A stretch of 64,000 nt of DNA from SIG575 sp045542485 (GCA_045542485.1 JAZQLC010000019.1:42533-106532); one strand, 5' to 3'. Shown: positions 32,406 through 41,303, counted from the first letter of the stretch. Notes: generated by a model not told the origin, from the sequence alone. A program made the numbers and translations.

Positions 32406-34859
32406 TCATTCTGTATACAGTGCAACGGGGCCGTACAGTCCGCCTGATACAAAATCTTTTGCGAAATTCCTTTCACCATCAAAATACGGGGATAATTCTT
32501 CTGTTTTCCACTTATCAAAGTAGTCGGTGTGAATATACCAGTTTGCTGATGTATTAGTCACAACTACTTTCAGATTGTTCTTTTTGTCAAGTACACCGGC
32601 AGGTATTTTTAATCTGTACGGTGGCATTAAAGCAGTTCCCAAAGGCTGGTCATTGAGATATACCTGAGCCGCGAAATGCACATATCCCAGATCAATTTCT
32701 CCTTCTTTTCCGACTTTTTCATCAGGGAGAGTGAATGTTGTTTCATAAACACCGCTTCCTGAGTAAGCACTGCCAATTAAGTTTGCCCAATCACCGGGTT
32801 TTGTAGGAACCATTTTGTCAGAATGTTTTATGTTTTCAAATCCGTTTTCATTACAGATAAGTTCAAGTTCTTTGCGGAACAGAAATTCGTCCGAAATGTC
32901 CGGGATTTTTCTGAATTCTTTTTTATTTTCTGCACTCAGAAATTCGTCTGTCAGCAGTATCACAGCCGTTTCTCCTATGGCAAGAGAAAGTTTCAGAATA
33001 CTGTTTTCACTTTCCAGATGTTGCAGCACACCATTTGCCAAATCAAGCAGATAACCCTTTGACGAGGGCAGATGAATCCTATAATCGCCCGTTTCACCCG
33101 TTTCTCTGAACAGAAAAAAGACATCTGAATCTTCTGCCTTTCTGTGCATTGTGCGTAAACCTGTTCCCTCAACCTGTATTACAGGCGTAACATCTGAAAG
33201 ATTATATGAAACCCTACCGCCACCTTTGATAAAACGCTTCAGTACCTCCTGAGTACCTTGCGGAACAAAGGCGCCTTCGGGGATGATGAGGTGTCGGTAC
33301 ACGGCATTTCCAATGCGAATACAGCCATCGTCTGCTCCTTTTGCAGCTTGTATAACATCATCGTCAACAATATCAAAATCCACCATCATGTCTTCAAGAG
33401 TTCTGCCGAGAGTATCAAATACTTTTGCCGTAAGATCCGCTTTAAGACTTCCCTGAAAATCGTGAACAGGATAATAAAGTCCCGTTTCGCAGACGCGTTC
33501 CCCGAGAGTGGATACATAAGACAACCGTTCCATATAACGGTTGAACTGATGCAGATGTCGGTAAAACACCTGATTTTCCGTAAAAATCGGAAGTTCCTGC
33601 GCAAGATATGCGCCTTTGCGACCCAAGGGAAAATTAAACAGATTGAAGATATTTATTCCGCGTACAGCCTGATATCCTACGGTATAACGCATTATATCGT
33701 AGGTAAGTCCCGGCCCTGCTACGCCGAAGATTTCACTCATTGCAAGTTTTGTTCCGTTCTGTGCGGCAGCAGATGAAGCGTATCTCGGGAAAAATCCGTT
33801 ATAAGCATTCAGCTCGTCTCTGAGTGCTGCTTTATTTTCGGGGTAAAGTTGCCGCCAGATAACATCAACTCCCGGGATATCAAAACACCTGAGAGCACGC
33901 ATCAGGTTGAAGTTTCCACCGCCACGGACACAACCAAGGGGATCGTGATCCTTATCCATATGTCCGGTGAAAGCCATACCGTGATCGTTTGCCCATTTTT
34001 TGCACGGGAGAAGAAAATTATCACAGAACATACGGCTGCACAAATCATACCAGCGGTGCAATATGTGAATGTTTTCCTCCGTCACTTCTGCTCTTTTCAT
34101 AATCAGTGGCAGATACAGTAAAATCGACTCACCATACTCGGCTTCATACTGTTCTGCAAGTTCTTTTCTGAATGCTGCGGAGGGTGCTTTTGGCTCGTCT
34201 GTAAATACAGCTGTAACATTTTCGCCAAGTGTATTTTTCATCGAGGATGCGTATTTTTCGTGAGTAATTCTGATGAAATACTCTGTTGCATCTTTGTTCA
34301 GCAAATCGGGATAATCCGCATTCCCGCTGATTTCTTTTTCTGCAACATACTCACTTGCAACAGCATCTTCATTAAATATGTAACCCTCTTCAATAATTTC
34401 CTTGCCATTCAAAAAGGCCGCAAGAACATCAGGTGCCGATTTTTTATAAACATCCCCTGCGAAGAAAGATTTTTCGCGAATCTTCAGCACCTGTCGGGCA
34501 TATTCGGGATGAGACTGCAGAACTTTTCCGCAAGCACCGCCGGAAGGCCATCCGCCTTCATCATAAATCCAGCACTGCATACCAAGTTCTTTTGCTTTTT
34601 GGGTGGAATAGGCGCAAAGCTCAAAATATTCCTGTGAAAGATAGTCAGGAGCAAGGAATGTGGGCATACTGTCAGGTCGGAAATCCTTTGGTTCAGGAAG
34701 AATATAAAATGCCCGTATGCCGAGATTCTGCATCTCAGCAAGTTGAGCATCTATAATTTCGCGAGTACAGATATCATTCCATACCCAGACATATACGGGG
34801 GCATATGAAACATCAGGAGTGATGAAACTGTTTATATCGAATTTATGATTGTTTTTCAT
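32406..34859 (-). CDS. GH106-like glycoside hydrolase (putative alpha-L-rhamnosidase)
   Basis: This 817-residue cytoplasmic protein has an N-terminal barrel with WIYDEGGWPSGGACGKV and TAVFTDEPKAP. The block AMSEIFGVAGPGLTYDIMRY follows, then a C-terminal jelly-roll with GVYETTFTLPDEK and GYVHFAAQVYLNDQPLG. This layout matches the large glycosyl hydrolase group that includes GH106 rhamnosidases. I chose the ATG at 34859, with AAAGGACG 8 bases upstream. An ATG at 34889 would overlap the MFS gene and lacks a site. It is the second gene of an MFS-GH106-GH78 unit. Confidence 0.8.
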   Translation of the reverse strand: MKNNHKFDINSFITPDVSYAPVYVWVWNDICTREIIDAQLAEMQNLGIRAFYILPEPKDFRPDSMPTFLAPDYLSQEYFELCAYSTQKAKELGMQCWIYDEGGWPSGGACGKVLQSHPEYARQVLKIREKSFFAGDVYKKSAPDVLAAFLNGKEIIEEGYIFNEDAVASEYVAEKEISGNADYPDLLNKDATEYFIRITHEKYASSMKNTLGENVTAVFTDEPKAPSAAFRKELAEQYEAEYGESILLYLPLIMKRAEVTEENIHILHRWYDLCSRMFCDNFLLPCKKWANDHGMAFTGHMDKDHDPLGCVRGGGNFNLMRALRCFDIPGVDVIWRQLYPENKAALRDELNAYNGFFPRYASSAAAQNGTKLAMSEIFGVAGPGLTYDIMRYTVGYQAVRGINIFNLFNFPLGRKGAYLAQELPIFTENQVFYRHLHQFNRYMERLSYVSTLGERVCETGLYYPVHDFQGSLKADLTAKVFDTLGRTLEDMMVDFDIVDDDVIQAAKGADDGCIRIGNAVYRHLIIPEGAFVPQGTQEVLKRFIKGGGRVSYNLSDVTPVIQVEGTGLRTMHRKAEDSDVFFLFRETGETGDYRIHLPSSKGYLLDLANGVLQHLESENSILKLSLAIGETAVILLTDEFLSAENKKEFRKIPDISDEFLFRKELELICNENGFENIKHSDKMVPTKPGDWANLIGSAYSGSGVYETTFTLPDEKVGKEGEIDLGYVHFAAQVYLNDQPLGTALMPPYRLKIPAGVLDKKNNLKVVVTNTSANWYIHTDYFDKWKTEELSPYFDGERNFAKDFVSGGLYGPVALYTE

Positions 34860-34881
34860 TACACGGTCGTCCTTTGCGGTT

Positions 34882-36060
34882 TCAGACATTTGTATTGTAT
34901 TTGCCCTGCTTTTTCAATCGATTTACAAAGCATTTCAGGGCTATAACCATTATCACATAGAGTACGGCAAGCAGAACAGGATATACTCCTATACCGAACA
35001 GTCTGCTTATAAGACTGACCATCGGAGGTGCCAACATAACGCCGATGTAAGCAAATGCTATCTGTGAGCCCATAATCGATTGAGATACTTCTTTGCCGAA
35101 ATTGTGCGGTGTCAGATGTATCATATTGGGGTAGATTGACCCATTACCAAGACCCACAAAGAACAAACCGACCACTGCGGCTGCACCGGGCAGCGGAAGA
35201 AGCATAAGCACAATAGCAGGAGCAAGAATAGCAGTGCCGATACCGATTCGTTTCCATGTGCTGATTTTATCAGAAAGCAAACCGGAAACAAAACGTCCGA
35301 TAGACATTCCCACATAATATATGGTCAGAGCAAGTGCGCCGTGTTCTATCTGAAATCCTTTTTCTGTTACAAGATATGTACTTCCCCAGACTCCGCAAGC
35401 ATATTCAATTGCGTTTGTGGCAAGCATAATAATCCAAACCTCACGCACTTCTCTTTTCTTTGCCATCTGCAAAAGAGTGAGGTTTACACTATTTTCCTCT
35501 TCTGCTTGTTCGGTTGAGGATGTCTTTTTCCAAAGGGGAAGGGACACAATCAGCAACAAGGCAATAGCTGCCTGCACATAAAAAGCATAACGATAACCGC
35601 TGCGCCAACCCACATCACTTAACGCGTGTGACATAAGGTAAGGGCTGAGACTTACACCCACACCATAAAAACAATGCAGGAAATTCATATGACTTGCTTT
35701 ACAGTGAAGCGCCACATAATTATTAAGTCCTGAATCAATTGCACCGGCACCAAGTCCGAGAAGAACAGCTAACGGTATCATAAGCCAGAAAGAGGTCGCC
35801 ACAGAGAAGCCGAACAAAGCCGCAGCTGTCATAGCTGTGCTGAAAGCTGTAACTTTTGCCGTTCCGAATTTGTTGAGGATTCCCGCGCTGAACATACTTG
35901 ATAACACAGTGCAACCGGAAATCAAAAGAGTGAGAAGACTTACCGCTTCAACGGGAATATCCATTTCCGTATGGATAGCAGGCCAGGCGGAGCCGATGAG
36001 AGAATCCGGGACACCAAGACCTATAAACGCAATATATATCACAACCAATAAAAAAGCCAT
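34882..36060 (-). CDS. MFS transporter, paralog of the FucP-like carrier
   Basis: This 392-residue major facilitator protein (LGVPDSLIGSAWPAIHTEMD, FGTAKVTAFSTAM, GLGAGAIDSGLNNYVALH) is closely related to the MFS gene at 22481. It is the first gene of the rhamnoside unit and is followed by the GH106-like gene 22 bp later. It probably imports a rhamnose-containing oligosaccharide or a monosaccharide. A promoter is visible upstream. Confidence 0.87.
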   Translation of the reverse strand: MAFLLVVIYIAFIGLGVPDSLIGSAWPAIHTEMDIPVEAVSLLTLLISGCTVLSSMFSAGILNKFGTAKVTAFSTAMTAAALFGFSVATSFWLMIPLAVLLGLGAGAIDSGLNNYVALHCKASHMNFLHCFYGVGVSLSPYLMSHALSDVGWRSGYRYAFYVQAAIALLLIVSLPLWKKTSSTEQAEEENSVNLTLLQMAKKREVREVWIIMLATNAIEYACGVWGSTYLVTEKGFQIEHGALALTIYYVGMSIGRFVSGLLSDKISTWKRIGIGTAILAPAIVLMLLPLPGAAAVVGLFFVGLGNGSIYPNMIHLTPHNFGKEVSQSIMGSQIAFAYIGVMLAPPMVSLISRLFGIGVYPVLLAVLYVIMVIALKCFVNRLKKQGKYNTNV

Positions 36061-36143
36061 AAAAACCTCCGAATATTTTTGCTTTGTTCTGTTTTTTCAA
36101 AAGCCGTGTCGATTTTTGCACCGAAGCATTATTTGCAGAGATA

Positions 36144-36172
36144 ATAATATCACAATTTTATGACCATTTCAA
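36144..36172 (-). promoter_or_regulatory. Promoter of the MFS-GH106-GH78 unit
   Basis: On the minus strand, TTGAAA (36167-36172), 17 bp, TATTAT (36144-36149). Confidence 0.75.
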
Positions 36173-36221
36173 TAAATTCTGAGCATTAACCTGACAAAAA
36201 CCACTCCCTCGAGAAAGTATG

Positions 36222-36242
36222 CAAAAAAATAATTACTCAGTG
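36222..36242 (+). repeat. 21-bp direct repeat, copy 1
   Basis: C(A)7TAATTACTCAGTG is repeated exactly at 36918-36938. The two copies bracket the recombinase remnant and the small membrane gene, marking a 0.7-kb segment with probable mobile origin. Confidence 0.7.
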
Positions 36243-36259
36243 ATATTTTGTTCGCCAAT

Positions 36260-36382
36260 AAGAAGAAAATGATTGTGAATTGCTTGATTAAGCGGGTTGA
36301 GGTTAGCAGAGGTTACAAGCTCAAAGTTGAGTTTAATATCGACTTTGAGCAGTTTGTGGTTGGAATTGATAATCTGGCGTAA
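36260..36382 (+). pseudogene. 3' remnant of a large serine recombinase gene
   Basis: The reading KKKMIVNCLIKRVEVSRGYK continues as LKVEFNIDFEQFVVGIDNLA and a stop. It matches the last ~40 residues of the intact recombinase at 48656-50251 almost residue for residue. No upstream part of the gene is present. This is a decayed copy of a related element's integrase. Confidence 0.9.
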
Positions 36383-36386
36383 AAGT

Positions 36387-36418
36387 AACCGAGTAGAGTT
36401 TGTAGTCTCTACTCGGTT
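36387..36418 (+). terminator. Terminator of the recombinase remnant
   Basis: AACCGAGTAGAG / CTCTACTCGGTT is followed by TTCT. It corresponds in position to the terminator after the intact recombinase gene. Confidence 0.8.
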
Positions 36419-36506
36419 TTCTATTAATTTTATTCAAATGAAACCACAAAGAAAAGTGATATAAAACTCAATATTGCAATAAAGATTTTGATAACTGACT
36501 GTAAAA

Positions 36507-36830
36507 TTAGTTTTGCCGATACCATATCTTTTTTATTTTTGGATGCTTTATACATTCGCTTTTTAATTTAAAATATCGTAAAGGGTGAGTTTCATCATAA
36601 ATTTTTGCGAACTTCTTTATTAAATAACCATACTCAACAATACTTTCAACAACTATATTATATAAAACAAATATCACTATATGGATAAATACGGTTGTAA
36701 AAACAGCAACATCATCGATTAAAAAATTAAAGATAACACTTAATGCAACCAAAACAATCTGAATTATAATAACGATGTTATTCATAAGAATAAACTTTTT
36801 CATTCGTTCAGTTCTCTCTGCCATATTCAT
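36507..36830 (-). CDS. Small membrane protein, unknown function
   Basis: This is a 107-residue protein with two hydrophobic helices (NIVIIIQIVLVALSVIFNFL and TTVFIHIVIFVLYNIV) and a basic C-terminus. The ATG follows an AAGGTGG site. It has no recognised family. It lies between the recombinase remnant and the hairpin array, inside the 21-bp direct repeats, so it is probably cargo of the decayed element. Confidence 0.65.
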   Translation of the reverse strand: MNMAERTERMKKFILMNNIVIIIQIVLVALSVIFNFLIDDVAVFTTVFIHIVIFVLYNIVVESIVEYGYLIKKFAKIYDETHPLRYFKLKSECIKHPKIKKIWYRQN

Positions 36831-36917
36831 AGCAACACCACCTTTTAATTATTATACTACTGAGTAAAGACATTTTCAATATCCCCAAAAAACAAAAACG
36901 CTCACTCAAAAAGTGGA

Positions 36918-36938
36918 CAAAAAAATAATTACTCAGTG
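36918..36938 (+). repeat. 21-bp direct repeat, copy 2
   Basis: This is an exact copy of 36222-36242. It is followed by a further TTACTCAGTGATATT copy at 36949, which also occurs next to copy 1. Confidence 0.7.
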
Positions 36939-36963
36939 TGCTGTTGGTTTACTCAGTGATATT

Positions 36964-37055
36964 CTGACCTTGCGCTCAGAGTGATATTTTCACTAAAGTG
37001 AAAGTGATATTCAAACCCTTGGTTTGAGTGTTATTTTATTCGCCTTACGGCGAAT
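36964..37055. repeat. Array of four short hairpins joined by AGTGATATT
   Basis: Four palindromes lie in a row: CTGA..TCAG (36964-36979), TTCACTAAAGTGAA (36989-37002), CAAACCCTTGGTTTG (37012-37026) and ATTCGCCTTACGGCGAAT (37038-37055). They are separated by AGTGATATT, AGTGATATT and a diverged AGTGTTATTTT. No ORF is present. I recall similar strings near recombinase genes in gut Clostridia. Confidence 0.8.
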
Positions 37056-37066
37056 AAAACTGAAAA

Positions 37067-37090
37067 AGCACTTGCTTTTTTGCAAGTGCT
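37067..37090 (-). terminator. Terminator of the split tRNA-Ala gene
   Basis: AGCACTTGC / GCAAGTGCT is followed by TTTTT on the minus strand, 5 bases past the CCA of the tRNA 3' half. It would be the natural terminator of the uninterrupted tRNA gene. Confidence 0.85.
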
Positions 37091-37095
37091 TTTTT

Positions 37096-37155
37096 TGGTG
37101 GAGACGGTCGGGATCGAACCGATGTCCTCTTGTATGCCATTCAAGCGCTCTCCCA
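37096..37155 (-). pseudogene. 3' part of a split tRNA-Ala(GGC)
   Basis: On the minus strand this reads TGGGAG, then AGCG, an anticodon arm with loop ATGGCAT (anticodon GGC), variable loop AGGAC, T-arm ATCGG-TTCGATC-CCGAC, acceptor CGTCTCC, A and CCA. The 5' acceptor and most of the D-arm are missing here and are found at 51248-51269. Joined at TGGGAG, the two give a 76-nt tRNA with a G3-U70 pair. Confidence 0.88.
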
Positions 37156-37175
37156 ATACACCCAAAAACGCACCC
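37152..37175 (-). repeat. Left terminal inverted repeat of the element (attachment arm)
   Basis: Read outward on the minus strand it is GGGTGCGTTTTTGGGTG then TATTGGG, 24 bp. It matches the right arm (51224-51247) at 20 of 24 positions in inverted orientation. Confidence 0.85.
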
Positions 37176-37197
37176 CGCATTTTTAAAATTTAACTTA

Positions 37198-40100
37198 TTA
37201 AAACCAATCTTCAAGCAATTCTCTAATTTCCTCTTGCTTGATTTCTTTCTCCCAACTATCAATGCGTTGTTCCACTCTTTGTTTGTGTTTTAAATATTTT
37301 ACACCAGACAAACAAGGAATAAGAGATGATAAATAAGTAATTCGATTTTGCATATACGGAATCATACTGCCTGAACCACCCCAAGAAGAAGGCTCTAAAG
37401 GTATTTTTTCAAAATCATCATAATTAGAATTCAATGAAAGAAATTTCAGGAGTGCCATTCTTCGTCTATCGGTTGGCAGTTCTGATAAAACACAAAACAG
37501 CGAGTTCATAAAATCAGAATCATCGTATTTGTTCTCAATACACTTATCAATCCACTCATTTTGTTTGACAACAATTTCCTCTTTGGCGTTATGTTCCAAC
37601 ACAAATAGATGTTCCACACAGTGTTCAAAATCCCATCGGCTGTCTTTAAGTAATGTATAAAGTTTGTTAACGATATAGTCAACCTTATTTATATAATCAT
37701 TTTCTTTCCAAATACCTCTCAGACGTTCCATATAACTCTCATATTTTCTGTACCTGTATTTTTCAGGTTGAGTAACTTGGATTAAGTATTCATCAATAAG
37801 TTCCGGATAAACCTTAAGAAACTCAATCATGAATTCACCATTATAGTCAAAATGCTCCGAATATAATGTGCCTTTAAGATATATGTCAACTAACAATTTT
37901 TTGTCAAACGAGTACAAGGAAATCAAATCTTTAGGGGAAATATGGTGAGGATTAAAAAGAAGACCAAAATATAAATTAAATACGAAAGGAGATTTATCAT
38001 AATTGGCAAGTATTGTTCGACTAGCGTTTTCAAAAATACTATCATCGACACTTGTAAACTTTTTTATATCATCTAAAGGACGATAACCTGCTGATTTTAA
38101 TTGTGTAGGAGGATTGGCAAAAAATGATATAAGTTCACCTATATGTTTTTCTGCTATTTGATTTTCCGGCATTTCAACATAAAAGTGCCACAACCATGTA
38201 TTTTTTTGATTAAAATCATATTTTTCAATTAATACTTTTACCTCATCAGCTGTCATAAAATCAAACAACTTACTTAATATGTTTGCAGGATAAACATTAC
38301 AAGGTGTGTCATAACATAAATATAATTCAACTATTTCTGCATACAGAGTATCATTTTGGGAAACGGCATCAAAAACATATTTCAAGCCAGAAGAGAAACT
38401 ATACGAATTGTTTTCAATTTCCGTATCTACTTCTTGGGCAATTTGGAACAAAAACTTATAATCCTGTATGGAATAATCCTTAATTAAATTTTCTGTAATG
38501 GCGCTTCGGTGAGCACGTTCTTCATCTTGCGTCATTGATAAATAGTCTTTTCTATCTCCATTTATGACAGAATAAACTATGCTTTTAGGAGACTTGATAA
38601 ATTTATCAATAATTTCATGGTCAAAGTCAACTTCCCCTTTTTCAAAAATCTTTTTTAAATGCTTAACGATTAAGCAATGACACAAATTATCCGTCTGTAA
38701 TTGAGCAACAATGGACATAACATCACTATATTCTTCTTTTACGATTTCATAATCAATATAATCAGAATTTCCTGTACCATAGTTTTTCAAAGCAAATTCG
38801 ATTTCTTTTTTATAAAAACCTCTTTTATAAATGCTTTGCAACTCATTTAAAAGCATTTTCCTATACTTTATAACTTCCGTGGTTGCATTAACAGGTATAG
38901 TATAAAATGTAAAAGTATTTCGTCTTCCACCTTCGGTTTTAGATACAACAAAATTCAAATAATATATAGCAACCCGTACAAACAACGCCAACGAGTTATC
39001 ATTATTGTTAGTTTTTATATAATCACATAAGTATTCTACTGCTTTTGAAACGGAACAATATTTAAATCTTTCAGAGTCTTTATCAATTCCAAATTCTCGT
39101 ATAAAAGCAGTATAAACTTCATTAAACAAATCAGGACGTTTTGTGTAATATTCCAACAACAATTCAATAGCCTCAGGCAACTGTTCACAATTGTTGAAAC
39201 TACATAAAAGTTCAATGATTTCATCGGAGATTTGTGCCCCATCATTATTGATTTTAAAATCAATTGTTGCTGCATCAAAATCTATAGGAGATTCATTTTT
39301 AACTCTTTCTTGCAATAATAGCAATGTTTCAGTTGGTCTAATCATATGGAAAGCTTTAAAAAATTCAGGGAATATATCGTTGTCATTTTTTATTTCATCC
39401 CATAATTTGTTAATTTGCTCTTCAAGATAACTGCGTACATTAGAATCAGAAAATACATTTAACAAGATGTTACATGCCGAAATAGTTCTAATTTTATTAA
39501 AACTGAAGCATACTTTAATCATCAAATCTAAAGGTATTAATTTCTTGTCAACAAAAACATATTTTATTAAAAAATTACTAAATGTTTGATCTGAAATTTT
39601 TGTAGCTTTGTCGTTGCATAAATCAACTATTTCTAATGAGTATAAATGTTTGATATCAGATATAAAATCATCTGCAGTTAATGAAATTTCAGAAAAAAAC
39701 CCTGATAGTTTATCCAAAACATCTAAACGTATTGATTGTAGAAAAGCAATTATCCCTGCTGAATATATTTCCGTTTTACTGCTAGATAAAATACCTTCCA
39801 ATTGTTTTCCATAATAATTGGCATATAATTCAGATGCATCCATTATAGATTCTAATCTGCCGGTATCTTTAATTAGTTTTCCGGCAAGCATAGCGATTCG
39901 CGCATTACCCTCTGCAATCTCAACTATTCTATCAGAATAGATATTATTCTTAATATCATAGCAAACCTCAATTAATTTTCGAATATCCTCATCCTTCAAA
40001 GTATCTATTCTAATTTTTTCAGGTTTTTCATAATCCAAAATCTTTTTAAGAACTTCTTGCTGAGCATAATCTCTGACAGTAATAATAATTTTAGAAATTT

Positions 40101-40956
40101 TCTTGCCATCATTATTTTGAAGATATTCTAATACAAATTGCAATCCTGCCAATTCATTAGCATCATCAACAAGGGCTATATATTTCTCATTAGGTTTGAT
40201 GGCTGAAAGGAGGTCTTCATAAATCTCTAATCCATTACTCTTAATACACATTGTTTTATATCCTTGTTTATATTCAAGCTTTTTGCACAGTTCAATTGAA
40301 AACCTTGTTTTGCCAACACCTGACGGGCCATAGACAAGCAGGATATTGCTTGCTTCCAACATTTCACAAGCTTTTTCAATTTCTTTTTCTCTGAACATAA
40401 ACTCAGTGTTTAATGGTGCAGACATTTTATTATTGTCATGTACTTGTATGAACGAATCAATAGAACTAATTTGTCCTGTTCCAACAGAAATGCCTAATTG
40501 ATCTTTTGCAATAATTGGATAATGCATAAAAATCTCATTACCCAAAACATCAAGACCAATAATGTTAAGAATAGCCCCTTTTTCAGCACAATAGTCACGC
40601 AGTTTTTTATCTTCACCCGCTGTTAGTCTACCATATGTGTGGCAATAAATAATTTCTGCAACATCGTTACTTTTAACACCTGTTTTACTGCTGTCAAAAC
40701 ACTTATCTATATCTTCAATAGCTTTATTAATAAAGTCCTTTTTTTGTGTAGTATACATAACAAATACATACTTGTTGTCTGCGGTTAAAAAATATGTATC
40801 CGGGTTTCCCTTAGCTGTTTTATCTGTACCAGTAGCCATTCCTAAAGAATAGCCATTTCCATATCCCTTATAGCACAAGTAGGTGTCACAAAGATTCTGA
40901 AAAGCGCCACCGTCTAACTCGTCTATTCGCCTCTTAATATCTGTAAGTTTTGACAT
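37198..40956 (-). CDS. STAND-type NTPase with N-terminal nuclease-like domain, candidate phage defence
   Basis: This is a 1252-residue cytoplasmic protein. Residues 1-160 (RIDELDGGAFQNLC, KGNPDTYF, NKYVFVMYTTQKK) have the order of a restriction-endonuclease-like fold, although the usual ExK/QxK is not clear. Residues ~185-400 form a STAND/AAA ATPase, with Walker A GPSGVGKT (210-217), Walker B YIALVDDAN (259-267) and sensor IITVRDYAQQ. The remaining ~800 residues are helical repeat-like, as in sensor domains of Avs-type defence NTPases. It has its own promoter and a GGGAGAG site. Its place as a large single-gene cargo in an integrative element supports a defence role; this is inference. Confidence 0.8.
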   Translation of the reverse strand: MSKLTDIKRRIDELDGGAFQNLCDTYLCYKGYGNGYSLGMATGTDKTAKGNPDTYFLTADNKYVFVMYTTQKKDFINKAIEDIDKCFDSSKTGVKSNDVAEIIYCHTYGRLTAGEDKKLRDYCAEKGAILNIIGLDVLGNEIFMHYPIIAKDQLGISVGTGQISSIDSFIQVHDNNKMSAPLNTEFMFREKEIEKACEMLEASNILLVYGPSGVGKTRFSIELCKKLEYKQGYKTMCIKSNGLEIYEDLLSAIKPNEKYIALVDDANELAGLQFVLEYLQNNDGKKISKIIITVRDYAQQEVLKKILDYEKPEKIRIDTLKDEDIRKLIEVCYDIKNNIYSDRIVEIAEGNARIAMLAGKLIKDTGRLESIMDASELYANYYGKQLEGILSSSKTEIYSAGIIAFLQSIRLDVLDKLSGFFSEISLTADDFISDIKHLYSLEIVDLCNDKATKISDQTFSNFLIKYVFVDKKLIPLDLMIKVCFSFNKIRTISACNILLNVFSDSNVRSYLEEQINKLWDEIKNDNDIFPEFFKAFHMIRPTETLLLLQERVKNESPIDFDAATIDFKINNDGAQISDEIIELLCSFNNCEQLPEAIELLLEYYTKRPDLFNEVYTAFIREFGIDKDSERFKYCSVSKAVEYLCDYIKTNNNDNSLALFVRVAIYYLNFVVSKTEGGRRNTFTFYTIPVNATTEVIKYRKMLLNELQSIYKRGFYKKEIEFALKNYGTGNSDYIDYEIVKEEYSDVMSIVAQLQTDNLCHCLIVKHLKKIFEKGEVDFDHEIIDKFIKSPKSIVYSVINGDRKDYLSMTQDEERAHRSAITENLIKDYSIQDYKFLFQIAQEVDTEIENNSYSFSSGLKYVFDAVSQNDTLYAEIVELYLCYDTPCNVYPANILSKLFDFMTADEVKVLIEKYDFNQKNTWLWHFYVEMPENQIAEKHIGELISFFANPPTQLKSAGYRPLDDIKKFTSVDDSIFENASRTILANYDKSPFVFNLYFGLLFNPHHISPKDLISLYSFDKKLLVDIYLKGTLYSEHFDYNGEFMIEFLKVYPELIDEYLIQVTQPEKYRYRKYESYMERLRGIWKENDYINKVDYIVNKLYTLLKDSRWDFEHCVEHLFVLEHNAKEEIVVKQNEWIDKCIENKYDDSDFMNSLFCVLSELPTDRRRMALLKFLSLNSNYDDFEKIPLEPSSWGGSGSMIPYMQNRITYLSSLIPCLSGVKYLKHKQRVEQRIDSWEKEIKQEEIRELLEDWF

Positions 40957-40986
40957 AATAAAACTCTCCCACTATAGATTAATTCT

Positions 40987-41015
40987 ATTATATATCTTTT
41001 TTCAACATTATTCAA
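40987..41015 (-). promoter_or_regulatory. Promoter of the STAND NTPase gene
   Basis: On the minus strand, TTGAAT (41010-41015), 17 bp, TATAAT (40987-40992), 31 bp before the start codon. Confidence 0.7.
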
Positions 41016-41082
41016 CCAAAAGCGAAAACAGTATATTAAATAACAATGTTTTATTTTTAATTTCAATCCACACATTCGACTA

Positions 41083-41127
41083 ACCTCCCGTTATGCGGTA
41101 GAATAAAGCTACCAAATAACAGGAGGT
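41083..41127 (+). promoter_or_regulatory. Hairpin enclosing the ribosome binding site of the tnpV pair
   Basis: ACCTCC (41083-41088) pairs with GGAGGT (41122-41127). GTTAT pairs with ATAAC and GGTAG with CTACC, giving 16 paired bases around an AATAAAG loop. The right arm is the Shine-Dalgarno sequence of the 51-residue gene at 41135, so the fold would block its translation. Confidence 0.75.
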
Positions 41128-41134
41128 CGTTTTT

Positions 41135-41290
41135 ATGAGCAAAAAGGTTAAAATTAAGTTTACGGATTTTGAGTGCAATTTACTTATCAACGGTATGAAT
41201 GAGTTTCGCAATATGCTTTTGGCGGAAGATTTACCAACCGAGGATGTTGATGAGCTGTTATTGAAAATCATTGATAAGAGTGAAAAATAA
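41135..41290 (+). CDS. Small protein upstream of TnpV, unknown function
   Basis: This 51-residue protein (MSKKVKIKFTDFECNLLING, later LPTEDVDELLLKIIDKSEK) is amphipathic and has no signal or membrane helix. Its GGAGGT site lies 7 bases upstream and is enclosed in a hairpin. The stop codon abuts the ribosome binding site of tnpV, so the two are co-translated. I do not know its function. Confidence 0.78.
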   Translation: MSKKVKIKFTDFECNLLINGMNEFRNMLLAEDLPTEDVDELLLKIIDKSEK

Positions 41291-41303
41291 GGAGGATGTT
41301 ATT

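Noticed and set aside
36964..37055. CRISPR or REP-type array.
   Set aside because: Spacers are 9 bp and the palindromes differ in sequence; there is no constant repeat of CRISPR length.
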